Of a stretch of DNA of 64,000 bases, positions 43,588 to 54,000 are shown in pieces. Every line of letters starts with the position of its first letter. Position 1 is the stretch's first letter. The notes below the pieces were generated by a model that did no database searches, was not told where the DNA came from, and saw only the letters and a list, made by a program, of their open reading frames with translations. Made by a program: the position numbers and the translations under genes. The stretch lies in contig CATNEN010000024.1 in NCBI GenBank assembly GCA_950097015.1, positions 5,470,001-5,534,000 of the forward strand, given 5' to 3'. This stretch comes from Macrostomum hystrix. Lineage: Eukaryota; Platyhelminthes; Macrostomidae.

Positions 43588-44625
43588 ATGAAGACAAGCG
43601 CCAAGCAGCCAATGTTTTTCTGGTTTTGCCTGCTGACAATCGTCTGCCTGGTTGTCATCTCCTGCAGGCTATTCATTAACTCCAACTGGTCACAGATTAT
43701 TTTTAACTATCAGCATCGTTACACACGGTTGAAAAAACTGTCGAACGAATGCCTGGCAGACATTATTAAGGCCTTCAAGCTGGACGAGTCAGCGATAAAC
43801 CAATCGAAACCAATTTATTTGACGCTAGACAAGCCGTGGCCTATGTCAGGCAATTCCTGCGGGCCAGCCGTCACCGCAGTCATCACGCCTCCAGCGGGCT
43901 TTAAAAAGCAAGAACTGCTGACCATGGCCGAAAGGGAAAGAATCTATGGCATTGTCCAGGATCTGTACACCAAATTCACTGCTCTGAAACTGGAACTGTT
44001 CCTGGCGGGGGGCAGCCTACTGGGCTCTGTGCGGCATCTCGGCTTTATACCGTGGGACGCTGATGTGGACTTGATGATTCTGAAAAGGCAAAAGCCGGCC
44101 GCTGAACAGCTGCTGGTAGACATGTCCAGCTCGGACGAGTATCGCTTTGTGAACACGGAGGTCACCAATGGTCACTGGCAGCTGGGCATACTCTGTCAGG
44201 TGGAACGCCACAAACCTTTCACGCGAATGTACCGCAATGATAGACTCTATCCGGTAAAGATTTGCAAAACTATCATTGATTTCTTTTTTGGTCACGTGAA
44301 GCGTAGCTTCTATGAACGGATGGAAGGGCCGGGTTCATTTCCGTTGCACTACGTCTATCCATTGGTTGTGCGGCCATACGGTCCGCTTCTCCTACCTGTG
44401 CCAAACATGCCGGAGAAATTCTTGGCAGCTGTCTATGGCCCAGACTTCGAGATTGACTGCAAGTACAAGTACTTTAAAGATTTACATTTCAACTGCTCCA
44501 GTCTGTCATCGATTTATCCGTTTGTTGAGCACCTCCAGTTTAAGGTCAATGGCCGAGAGTTAAAAGTGGATCTTCTTGTGCAGAACGCCAGCATACTTGC
44601 TCTTTTCATTCCCAAACAGCCCTGA
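43588..44625 (+). CDS. LicD/fukutin-like type II membrane protein
   Basis: Single exon, 345 aa from the ATG at 43588. A short basic N-terminus precedes one hydrophobic segment (MFFWFCLLTIVCLVVISC, residues about 9-26), predicting a type II Golgi/ER protein. The hallmark LicD block is ELFLAGGSLLGSVRHLGFIP followed by WDADVDLMI, carrying the GG/GS and DxD-like metal and nucleotide residues. The family includes bacterial phosphocholine transferases and animal fukutin and fukutin-related ribitol-phosphate transferases. A C-terminal PYGPLLLPVPNMPEKFL block resembles the family's late motif. The exact substrate cannot be told. An acceptor CCCCCCACAG lies 16 nt before ATG. AATAAA occurs about 200 bp past the stop. 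Confidence 0.85.
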   Translation: MKTSAKQPMFFWFCLLTIVCLVVISCRLFINSNWSQIIFNYQHRYTRLKKLSNECLADIIKAFKLDESAINQSKPIYLTLDKPWPMSGNSCGPAVTAVITPPAGFKKQELLTMAERERIYGIVQDLYTKFTALKLELFLAGGSLLGSVRHLGFIPWDADVDLMILKRQKPAAEQLLVDMSSSDEYRFVNTEVTNGHWQLGILCQVERHKPFTRMYRNDRLYPVKICKTIIDFFFGHVKRSFYERMEGPGSFPLHYVYPLVVRPYGPLLLPVPNMPEKFLAAVYGPDFEIDCKYKYFKDLHFNCSSLSSIYPFVEHLQFKVNGRELKVDLLVQNASILALFIPKQP

Positions 44626-45065
44626 CCGTCACAGTTTCTGATTGTAATCAGGTCTAAGACAAAGCACGCAAACTTGGTGTACAAATTCAATTATAATGAT
44701 TATAATGTACTTTAATACTCGTACTTGAATGTGCATCAGAAATATTTTAACAGTTTATTTTGCGACCTCAATAGCACATAAGGATAGTACCACTTTTACA
44801 TGCTTTTTGTTTATGAAGTCATAGAGCTAAAAATAAAAATACTAAAATAAAATGTATGCCGATAAAACTTTCATCAGATACAAAGTCATTCAAGGCAAAG
44901 AGCACATGGTGCATATAATTGGAACTTGAAATTTCACAATAAAACAAACGAGTATTCGAGCTGCTTTCTGCTAATTCTTTATTCGCCTGATCAATCGCAA
45001 ACATGTTGCATGTTAAAGCTTCTCTGGAAAGTAGTTTCTTTCCTGATTTTATTTAAACAATCAAA
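44626..45065. other. 3' region of the LicD-like gene
   Basis: AT-rich, with likely polyadenylation signals (AATAAA near 44828). Nothing else recognised. Confidence 0.5.
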
Positions 45066-45956
45066 ATGAATTCCAACGACTGGCCTGCGAATGCCGACGA
45101 GAATATCGACCAGGACGAGCTAGATGCCCTACTAATCGAAGCATGCATGCTGCCGATTGGGAGCTAGCTGCTATTCAAGAAGATGTTGATGCTCGATTTC
45201 GAGTTACAGCCTCTGATGCGGCTGATGCCGGAAAATATAAGATCAACAAGAACTGGACAGGCTGCTTATTGCAGCATGTGATGCGGCGGACGCGGAGCTA
45301 GCTGCTGAGCTCCAGGCTGCAGAGCAAGCAGCCAAGGATTTCGTCGACTGCGCGATTACCAGCATATTCGTGCCAGATAGCGACGACCAAGACGCAGCAT
45401 TCACAACCATCAAACGCAACAGGTTTACTTTGCATGCATCTGCTGCGAATGAGACCGTGGCGTGGCCTCCGAATTGCTCATCTCCGACCATTTCGTCGCG
45501 ACAACTGCGATAATGGATATTCAACCATTCGACTGCCCGGACGCCAGGTCAGCGACAAAAAATCAAATCCATCGGCTGCAGCGTTCAAACGTTGCCGACC
45601 TCCTTCATCGACCTGCCGCTGAAATAGCGGCAAGACAGCAGCCACTGTTCCAGCATTGTCAGTGTCGCCAACTCACCGTACATTTTTTCTGCACCCGCCG
45701 AGGCGAACGAATGTCAGTTTCGACGTTTAGTTACGCGGTTGCTGAGTACACAAAGTTGCTGCTCGGCCGCTCCGGTGTTAGCCCGAACATCTTTCGCAGC
45801 TCCAAGCAGGACGTCGTGGCAGGAGGCCGGCCGGAGTTGGTTGACCAGTCGGCGGCACTGTGTGAGACATCCGTGCCTATGATGATGCGTCATTATGCTA
45901 CCAACGCCATGCTGAACAACCGGACTGTCATGCTTGCCACCGTCGATCAGCTATAG
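45066..45956 (+). pseudogene. Broken gene, possible tyrosine-recombinase C-terminus
   Basis: It starts MNSNDWPANADENIDQDELD and continues after a frameshift near 45150 as DWELAAIQEDVDARFR. Later comes ELAAELQAAEQAAKDF in yet another frame. The last open piece (45462-45956) includes FFCTRRGERMSVSTFSYAV and ends with SAALCETSVPMMMRHYATN. That final RHYA-type helix with preceding polar turns resembles the end of tyrosine recombinases. The usual HxxR motif is not convincing, so the assignment is tentative. At least two frame breaks. Confidence 0.45.
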
Positions 45957-46895
45957 TGGAGCAGCGAGCTGCCGCGAAACATGATGCTGCCGCAGGAGCC
46001 CGCAAGCACGCCACAGGAGCCCGCAAGCGCACCGCAGCCGTCGTCAGTAATGCCGCATCCGACCCGACGAGCGCCACTACGGCCCTGCAGGTGACCAACG
46101 GCTGCGGCGGCGGCGGTGGTGATGACTTCATGCCGCTGACTGTATGAGGCAACGGCGGTGAGGGTATCATAACAACTCTTTTTCATGCATGTAACTATAT
46201 TCATAAAGGACAAATAATCATTTTGCACTGCTCGTCTTTCTAATGATTTACAGTTTCTTATAATAAATTGGAAACAGCAATAATAGTGTGTCTACCTTTT
46301 CATTTCCAAAATGTTTATTACGGCTAGCAATAGATCAAATAAAAAAATAGTGTTTAGTGTGCTTAATTGAAAATATCTTGACGCTACCATGAGCAGCAGA
46401 AGAAACAGCATGACTGTATTTAATAGCACAATTCTAACACAATGCTAAGCACAATTCCATTATGCAAGCCCTCGTTCTATTGTCAAATAGTTCTCCTATA
46501 CTGTTTTACAACCTAGCTCGGCGAATTTTTTTACTGTATTGCTTTCCCACATTTTTGCAAACGTTAGTACAGCTTTACCATAGATTTTTTTTAGATTTAC
46601 CAGTTTCTGTATGAATACAGCAGTTTTTCTCTTTACCATTCTGGTCACTGAATTTACCACAAAATTAATCAGTTAATTTGGCTTTTTGCCAAGCTGCAGC
46701 GCTGTTGAATTTTACTTTCGGCTAAAAGCCGCTGTTTTTTGTAATCGATCATAATCACAGAGAAATCGATCAAGACCACCGAGTAATGGATCATCAAATA
46801 TCACGGAATACAAAAAATCTGTTTAGAAAGGTAAGATGTTGAAGAACTCGATGCTACGAGATGGCAGGTCAAAGCGTCTGAGCGGTCTTTCAAAG
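45957..46895. other. Spacer between pseudogene and RING-CH gene
   Basis: GC-rich to 46150, then AT-rich. A minus-strand AATAAA (46314-46319 as TTTATT) could serve the RING-CH gene. No other feature. Confidence 0.45.
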
Positions 46896-48253
46896 CTATG
46901 TGATTGCTGCTTGCCCGTTGGTTTGAGGCTGGTCCGTCTCAGCGGCCGTCTGATTTGATGCCAGAATTGGCTCGTTCGACTCATCCACTGAGAATTCGTT
47001 CACCTGCATCGCTACATCGCAGCACCAGCAGCCTCCATCGCTATCACTGTCACCGTTGCCACAGACCTGAAGAGAAACGAAGTAAATTACAAAGTCTATG
47101 AACTTCATAGACTTTAAAGAACTGAAAAGAAGTTCATAACTAATTGCGTAACTATTAACTAGTTGATATAGTAAAATATCAATAGCTAAAAATACAGATA
47201 ACAAATAAAATCCTTTCAACTAATCCAGCAGGATTAACTTCCAACCAACCAACCAACCAACCAACCAACCAACCAACCTGAGGACAAATTTCTCCTCGGC
47301 GGAACTGCACCGCCAGAAGGCCGATCAAGGCTAGCGCTGTTAGGAGTGCAAAGGTTGAGACGAAGCCTCCAACCAGTGTGGCGCCGAAGGATGCATCGCC
47401 TGGGCTGTATAGTGTGGTGCTGGCCATCACCAGCAGCAGAACAGAGAATGCTGCGCCGGCGAAGCACTTCAGCCAGAAAATCCCCTGCAGGAGGCAACTT
47501 GGCTCTGCTCCCGGAGGAAACAAAAGCTGATGACAAAGCTCACATTTGCCACCGCGGCTGCTCTTGTAGGCATATTCCTGTCAGGATTTTCGCGTAATTT
47601 ATGGGCTAAATAATAATTTTATAATTCATGATACCTACCCTGATAAAGTCTAATGTGCAGCTGACAGCACAGCCGTAGCTATTGCGCGGTGCATCTGAAG
47701 GCTGCGTATCTGGGGGGAACGCAACCCACCCCAATTACAATGACTAAGGCATGTACCCATTTAACAGTTGGGGATACTGAAGCCATGCAGAGTTCACTGT
47801 CTTGCTAAAGTACACAAATTGCTCCAGTGATATCGGGAATCGAACCCCCGACCTTTAAGTCGTGAGTCTAAACACTCGTCTAAAACCCCCTTTATGGGCC
47901 ATGCTTTTTATCCTACTTGTAGTAGGATAAAACTTTGGCTAGTCAATTATTTAACAAAAAACCACACAATCCACAGTAAGGTTCCTCAATGTAAAAATCT
48001 GCCTAAAATCGACCTGAGCTACGGAAAGCGAAGGCGCATTAACCTGCAAGCACAGGTAGCAGATGTGCCGCATTGAGCCCACAGAGCAGGCACAGTGCAG
48101 CCTGACCAGCGCGTTGATTCGGCCGCCGCCAGCCAGGATGTCGATGACAAACCTGGCGAGGCCGGTGTTAATCTCCTGCCTGGATTGCAGGCAGATCCGA
48201 CAGCAGCTGTTGAGCTGGGCCGATCCGCCTCGCTCTGAGTCCTTTGTCGGCAT
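46896..48253 (-). CDS. Membrane-associated RING-CH (MARCH-like) E3 ligase
   Basis: Three exons, all phase 0: 48253-48044, 47577-47278 and 47066-46896, giving 226 aa. The N-terminal zinc domain reads CRIC ... HCAC-SVGSMRHI-C-YLCLQ and continues across intron 1 with EYAYKSSRGGKCELC. This order of Cys pairs fits a RINGv domain, but the canonical His (spaced as in GSLHFVHQAC) is a Cys here, with one extra residue. Two hydrophobic segments follow (FAGAAFSVLLLVMA and GATLVGGFVSTFALLTALAL), as in MARCH proteins. A Ser/Asp- and Cys-containing tail ends in TDQPQTNGQAAIT. Family members ubiquitinate membrane proteins. An acceptor ATACAG lies 28 nt before ATG. Intron 1 contains a SINE and intron 2 begins inside a GTTG microsatellite. 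Confidence 0.75.
47241..47278. repeat. (CCAA)n microsatellite at a splice donor
   Basis: About nine CCAA units on the plus strand, TTGG on the gene strand. The donor CAG|GTTGG is the first unit of the run. Confidence 0.9.
47640..47885 (-). mobile_element. tRNA-derived SINE, family A (second copy)
   Basis: An inverted, diverged copy of the SINE at 28612-28905, with box B GGTTCGATTCCCGA, the CAAGACAGTGAACTC block and TTAAATGGGTAC. It lies in intron 1 of the RING-CH gene, in the same orientation as the gene. Confidence 0.85.
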
Positions 48254-48281
48254 CGGCGCAATTTATCTGATGCTAACAGGT

Positions 48282-48699
48282 CTGTATAAAAAGTTTATAA
48301 AATTCAAGAGAGTGAGCCCTTACTCTCCAAGGCCAGGCGTACTGAATTGCTTTTATAGTGCTCTAATTATATGTACGTGTGACAATACAATGGACAGAAA
48401 GTATAACCCATTTATTTATTTATTTCTATGCGAGCGCTGTTCGGGCCATCGGTTTGTTCCTTCAATTAGGTACGCTCATGAGGTGAGTACATAGCATATG
48501 CATATCAAAGTCCAGAAATATATGCATCTGTGACGACAAATTTAAAAATAAACTGGCAGCTTCTCGAAGAATAAGACTCAAAGATTCGCCGTTAGTGACT
48601 CAAGAGGCACCACCGGCGTTGATCATCCGATTAGGGTACCCCTTACCTCCCTGGCTACGCCCCTGAGCTCAGTCACCCTACTATTCCCTCGGTCGCTCG
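48282..48699. other. Spacer between RING-CH gene and 22-bp satellite
   Basis: No recognised gene, tRNA or array. Confidence 0.45.
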
Positions 48700-50280
48700 A
48701 GAAATTTCACCGGCTATTGAGAACACCGGCTCTCTCTAGAAATCTCAACGGCTCTCTCGGGAAATCTCACCGGCTCTCTCTAGAAATCTCACCGGCTCTC
48801 TCGAGAAATCTCACCGGCTCTCTCGAGAAATCTCACCGGCTCTCTCGGGAAATCTCACCGGCTCTCTTGGGAAATCTCACCGGCTCTCTTGGGAAATCTC
48901 ACCGGCTCTCTCGAGAAATCTCACCGGCTCTGTTGAGAAATCTCACCGGCTCTCTCTCGAGAAATCTCGCCGGCTTTCTTGGGAAATCTCACCGGCTCTC
49001 TTGGGAAATCTCACCGGCTCTCTCGAGAAATCTCACCGGCTCTCTTGGGAAATCTCACCGGCTCTCTTGGGAAATCTCACCGGCTCTCTTGGGAAATCTC
49101 ACCGGCTCTCTCTCGAGAAATCTCGCCGGCTCTCTTGGGAAATCTCACCGGCTCTCTTGGGAAATCTCACCGGCTCTGTTGAGAAATCTCACCGGCTCTC
49201 TCTCGAGAAATCTCGCCGGCTCTCTTGGGAAATCTCACCGGCTCTCTTGGGAAATCTCACCGGCTCTCTTGGGAAATCTCACCGGCTCTATTGGGAAATC
49301 TCACCGGCTCTCTTGGGAAATCTCACCGGCTCTCTCTCGAGAAATCTCGCCGGCTCTCTTGGGAAATCTCACCGGCTCTCTTGGGAAATCTCACCGGCTC
49401 TCTTGGGAAATCTCACCGGCTCTCTCGAGAAATCTCACTGGCTCTCTCGAGAAATCTCACCGGCTCTCTCGAGAAATCTCACCGGCTCTCTCGAGAAATC
49501 TCACCGGCTCTCTCGAGAAATCTCATCGGCTCTCTTGGGAAATCTCACCGGCTCTCTTGGGAAATCTCACCGGCTCTGTTGAGAAATCTCACCGGCTCTC
49601 TCTCGAGAAATCTCGCCGGCTCTCTTGGGAAATCTCACCGGCTCTCTCTCGAAATCTCACCGGCTCTCTCGAGAAATCTCACCGGCTCTCTTGGGAAATC
49701 TCGCCGGCTCTCTTGGGAAATCTCACCGGCCCTCTTGGGAAATCTCACCGGCTCTCTTGGGAAATCTCACCGGCTCTCTCTAGAAATCTCACCGGCTCTC
49801 TCGAGAAATCTCACCGGCTCTCTCGAGAAATCTCACCGGCTCTCTCGAGAAATCTCACCGGCTCTCTCAAGAAATCTCACCGGCTCTCTTGGGAAATCCC
49901 ACCGGCTCTCTTGGGAAATCTCACCGGCTCTCTTGGGAAATCTCACCGGCTCTCTCGAGAAATCTCATCGGCTCTCTTCGGAAATCTCACCGGCTCTCTC
50001 AAGAAATCTCACCGGCTCTCTTTGGAAATCTCACCGGCTCTCTTGGGAAATCTCACCGGCTCTCTTGGGAAATCTCACCGGCTCTCTTGGGAAATCTCAC
50101 CGGCTCTCTTGGGAAATCTCACTGGCTCTCTCGAGAAATCTCACCGGCTCTCTCTCGAAATCTCATCGGCTCTCTTGGGAAATCTCACCGGGTCTCTTGG
50201 GAAATCTCACCGGCTCTCTTGGGAAATCTCACCGGCTCTCTTGGGAAATCTCACCGGCTCTCTTGGGAAATCTCACCGTC
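48700..50280. repeat. 22-bp satellite, about 70 copies
   Basis: Units alternate between CTCTCTCGAGAAATCTCACC and CTCTCTTGGGAAATCTCACC types followed by GG, with patches of each type and occasional two-base length variants. The long plus-strand frames through it are repeat readings without domain support. Confidence 0.97.
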
Positions 50281-50844
50281 CTTCTCGAAAAGACGTATCA
50301 AATATCTTCCCACAGAGAGGAGAAATACCACATTCTCTATCAAAACCTCCGAAATCTCACGGCATCTTATGTAATTCTAGTCTCCCTAAAACCTTCTCAG
50401 TCCCAAATCACTATCTCGATTATATTAAAAAGTCTCTGCGACCTCCAGAAGTCCCTCTGACAACCCAAATCGCTCATCGACGAAATCCCAAAAAGCCTAA
50501 AAAATTATCGCAGCTAGGCTAGAAATAAGCAAATAACAATGTCAGCATCGAACATCAAACCAGTGGCAAAAGCGCGACTAATATTTGCATCAAATTTTGA
50601 TGGCGATGCTGGGCTTTTAGTTGCGTTTTTCCACTCGAATTCCTATTTTCGAGCCCAGCATGGGTTCGTCTGGCCTGAGCTTGACCTCTGGGAGTTCTAA
50701 AACAGCGACTGCAGCCCAACTCCGCGTACAAGATCCAACAGATCAGTAGAGTGAGGCTTACGAAGTTCAAGAGCTGCAAATAGGGATTGGAAAAGCAGCG
50801 GGAACCAGATAGCACACACGAGAGGGGAGAGGAAAGATTAGCGG

Positions 50845-50947
50845 CCACGTGTCTCGAGCACAGGACCTGCTGTTCATTCCCATTGGCTATTCACAGACTT
50901 TGAGAGCGAAAGAGAGTATAAAATAGGCGGGCCACGAGTGAAGCAGC
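50845..50947 (+). promoter_or_regulatory. TATA-type promoter of the SLC20 gene
   Basis: An E-box CACGTG near 50847, an inverted CCAAT box (ATTGG near 50882) and a TATA box TATAAAA at 50917-50923 are arranged in order. This predicts transcription starting near 50945-50950, about 70 bp before the start codon. Spacing and order follow the classical RNA polymerase II core promoter; no experimental start is known. Confidence 0.65.
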
Positions 50948-51015
50948 GCCTCGCAGAGTTTATCTATCGAATTAATTGCTAAAGGGAAGCCTAGCTGCTT
51001 AAGCAAGGCTTTCGA

Positions 51016-54000
51016 ATGACTGGTCTGAGTATCCCTGACGAGCTGCAGTGGATTGTCATCGTTGGCTTCGTCGTAGCCTTCGTTCTCGCGTTTGGCATCG
51101 GCGCCAACGATGTGGCCAACAGCTTCGGCACCTCGGTGGGCTCCGGCGTGCTCAGTCTGCGCCGGGCCTGCATCCTGGCCACCGTGTGCGAGACTGCCGG
51201 CTCCGTTCTGCTCGGTGCTAAAGTGTCCGACACTATTCGCAAGGGCATCATTGACGTAGATCTGTACAGCGGCACTGGCGGCATCAACGGCACAGAGTCC
51301 GACATCCCTGGACCGAAGCTGATTATGCTCGGCCAGCTGTCCAGCCTCTCTGGCGCCTGCCTGTGGCTGCTGGTGGCCACTTTCCTGCGGGTGCCAGTTT
51401 CTGGCACACATTCTATTGTTGGCGCCACCGTTGGCTTCTCCCTGGTGGCCACCGGAACTGCTGGCGTGCACTGGGCCAAGCTGGGGCTCATTGGTAAGCT
51501 GTGGCTCATTGGTGAGCTGGGACGAAACTGGGGCTCATTGGTGAGCTGGGACGAAACTGGGGCTCATTGGTGAGCTGGGGTTTATTGGTGAGCTGGGGTT
51601 CATTGGTGAGCTGGGGTTCATTGGTGAGCTGGGGTTCATTGGTGAGCTGGGGTTCATTGGTGAGCTGGGGTTCATTGGTGAGCTGGGGTTCATTGGTGAG
51701 CTGGGGTTCATTGGTGAGCTGGGGTTCATTGGTGAGCTGGGGTTCATTGGTGAGCTGGGGTTCATTGGTGAGCTGGGGTTCATTGGTGAGCTGGGGTTCA
51801 TTGGTGAGCTGGGGTTCATTGGTGAGCTGGGGTTCATTGGTGAGCTGGGGTTCATTGGTGAGCTGGGGTTCATTGGTGAGCTGGGACGAAACTGGGGCTC
51901 ATTGGTGAGCTGGGGTTCATTGGTGAGCTGGGACGAAACTGGGGCTCATTGGTGAGCTGGGGTTCATTGGTGAGCTGGGACGAAACTGGGGCTCATTGGT
52001 GAGCTGGGGTTCATTGGTGAGCTGGGACGAAACTGGGGCTCATTGGTGAGCTGGGGTTCATTGGTGAGCTGGGACGAAACTGGGGCTCATTGGTGAGCTG
52101 GGGCTCATTGGTGAGCTGGGGCTCATTGGTGAGCTGGGGCTCATTGGTGAGCTGGGGTTCATTGGTGAGCTGGGAAAAGTCTAAAAGGGCAAGTTTGCGC
52201 CCTAAGAAATTTGCGCTCCTTTGCCCCGAGTCTCAAATTGTGTGCGCCGTGGGAATCGACAGGCGGGGCTGATCTCGGCCAGTTTTCTTCCATAGTCTCA
52301 AACGATCTATTCGCCAAGAACATTCCGGAAGATGTAAGTAGAAGAAGCTATCGATAATCATTAGTCGAAATGGCATCGCTCAGATCCTACAGGGTCTAGG
52401 AGGAGGGCCACAATTAGATTGAGGAGACAGGCAGCAAAAAAACTAATTGAAGCTCCTGAAGCTAAGCCGCTGAATCACATGAGACGGTTGAGAACAAGGG
52501 AAGATTGTGAGGCGGGGCTGATGAGGTCTAGGGCGAACTCTCAGTCCCTTTGAAGCTCTCCCCACCTCCGCAGCTGACGAGAGCTACCTAGATTGCCATC
52601 ATTTTAAATTATCCCCCTAGCAGTCGTAGCTGCACAGAAGGCATGGACAACAGCGCAGATATTAAGCACTGATCAATTATACTGGAAGTAAATTTGACAC
52701 TGAAAGGCAGTATAGATATTCTCAAAACGATTCAAAACTTGTTGAGCTGTTGACCTGCTCTATGTGCTTCAAGTTCCTCTTATCCTTTACGCTTGACAAC
52801 TGATAATCACCCGGCAACTTCTCAGCTCTTCAGGTGTATATTTTTGTCAAAACGGGACAGGACTTTGCACCCCCCACGGGACTATAGAGTGACACATTGT
52901 GGGCCAGTGTGCACCCGGTTTTTCTGTGATTTAGTTCAAAGCAGTTCAATTCTAAGTGATTAGATAACGCAGAGGAAGCTATTTTTACAAACCCTGTGTT
53001 GTTCTGTGTGTTTATATTTATGATTATATAATACTTTTATTGAGCTAGTTTTGACGCTAGTTTTCTCAGCACTAAGAAAGGATTGAATGTACTAGAAAAT
53101 ACCTACTCGTAAAGTTTTGGGAAACTTTTTTCCTGAAGATAAACTTGTTCGAGTCCTGAGTTAGAATCTAATGAGTCCTGAGTTAGAATCTATTGAGTCC
53201 TGAGTGAGAATCTAATGAGTCCTGAGTTAGAATCTAATGAGTCCTGAGTTAGAATCTAATGAGTCCTGAGTTAGAATCTAATGAGTCCTGAGTTAGAATC
53301 TAACGAGTCCTGAGTTAGAATCTAATGAGTCCTGAGTTAGAATCTAATGTGTCCTGAGTTAGAATCTAATGTGTCCTGAGTTAGAATCTAATGAGTCCTG
53401 AGTTAGAATCTAATGTGTCCTGAGTTAGAATCTAATGTGTCCTGAGTTAGAATCTAATGTGTCCTGAGTTAGAATCTAATGTGTCCTGAGTTAGAATCTA
53501 ATGTGTCCTGAGTTAGAATCCAATGAGTCCTGAGTTAGAATCTAATGAGTCCTGAGTTAGAATCTAGCGAGTCCTGAATATCGCAGCTATAATTATTTTA
53601 TTTGTGCATTCATTTCAGTGTCGTCTTGGTTCATTTCTCCACTGCTTAGCGGTGCCATCTCAGTGGGTCTATTCTATCTAATCAAGGTGCTCGTACTGCT
53701 CAAGGTTGGTCCGACTTGGAGTCTGATAAATCGTTAACTTTAGTCGAGCAAAAAAGCATAACCTTAAAAAACCACCCGAAGGACAATGCCATGGAACCCG
53801 GCCTCAGACTTTTGCCGCTCATCTACGGAACGACCGTCGTGATCAATATCTTCTCGGTAGTCTACGAGGGCCCAGACTGTAATTCAATAATATCTGCAGT
53901 GAAACTTGAAACAAACTCGTAAAAATCATTAAAAAACGGGAGTTAAATAATTATTGTAATACTTGCAGGAGGGCTGTGGCCGATGGCACATCAGCTGGTG

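Noticed and set aside
48717-50522. 601-codon plus-strand open frame and overlapping frames
   Set aside because: Readings of the 22-bp satellite in several frames at once; no coding signature.
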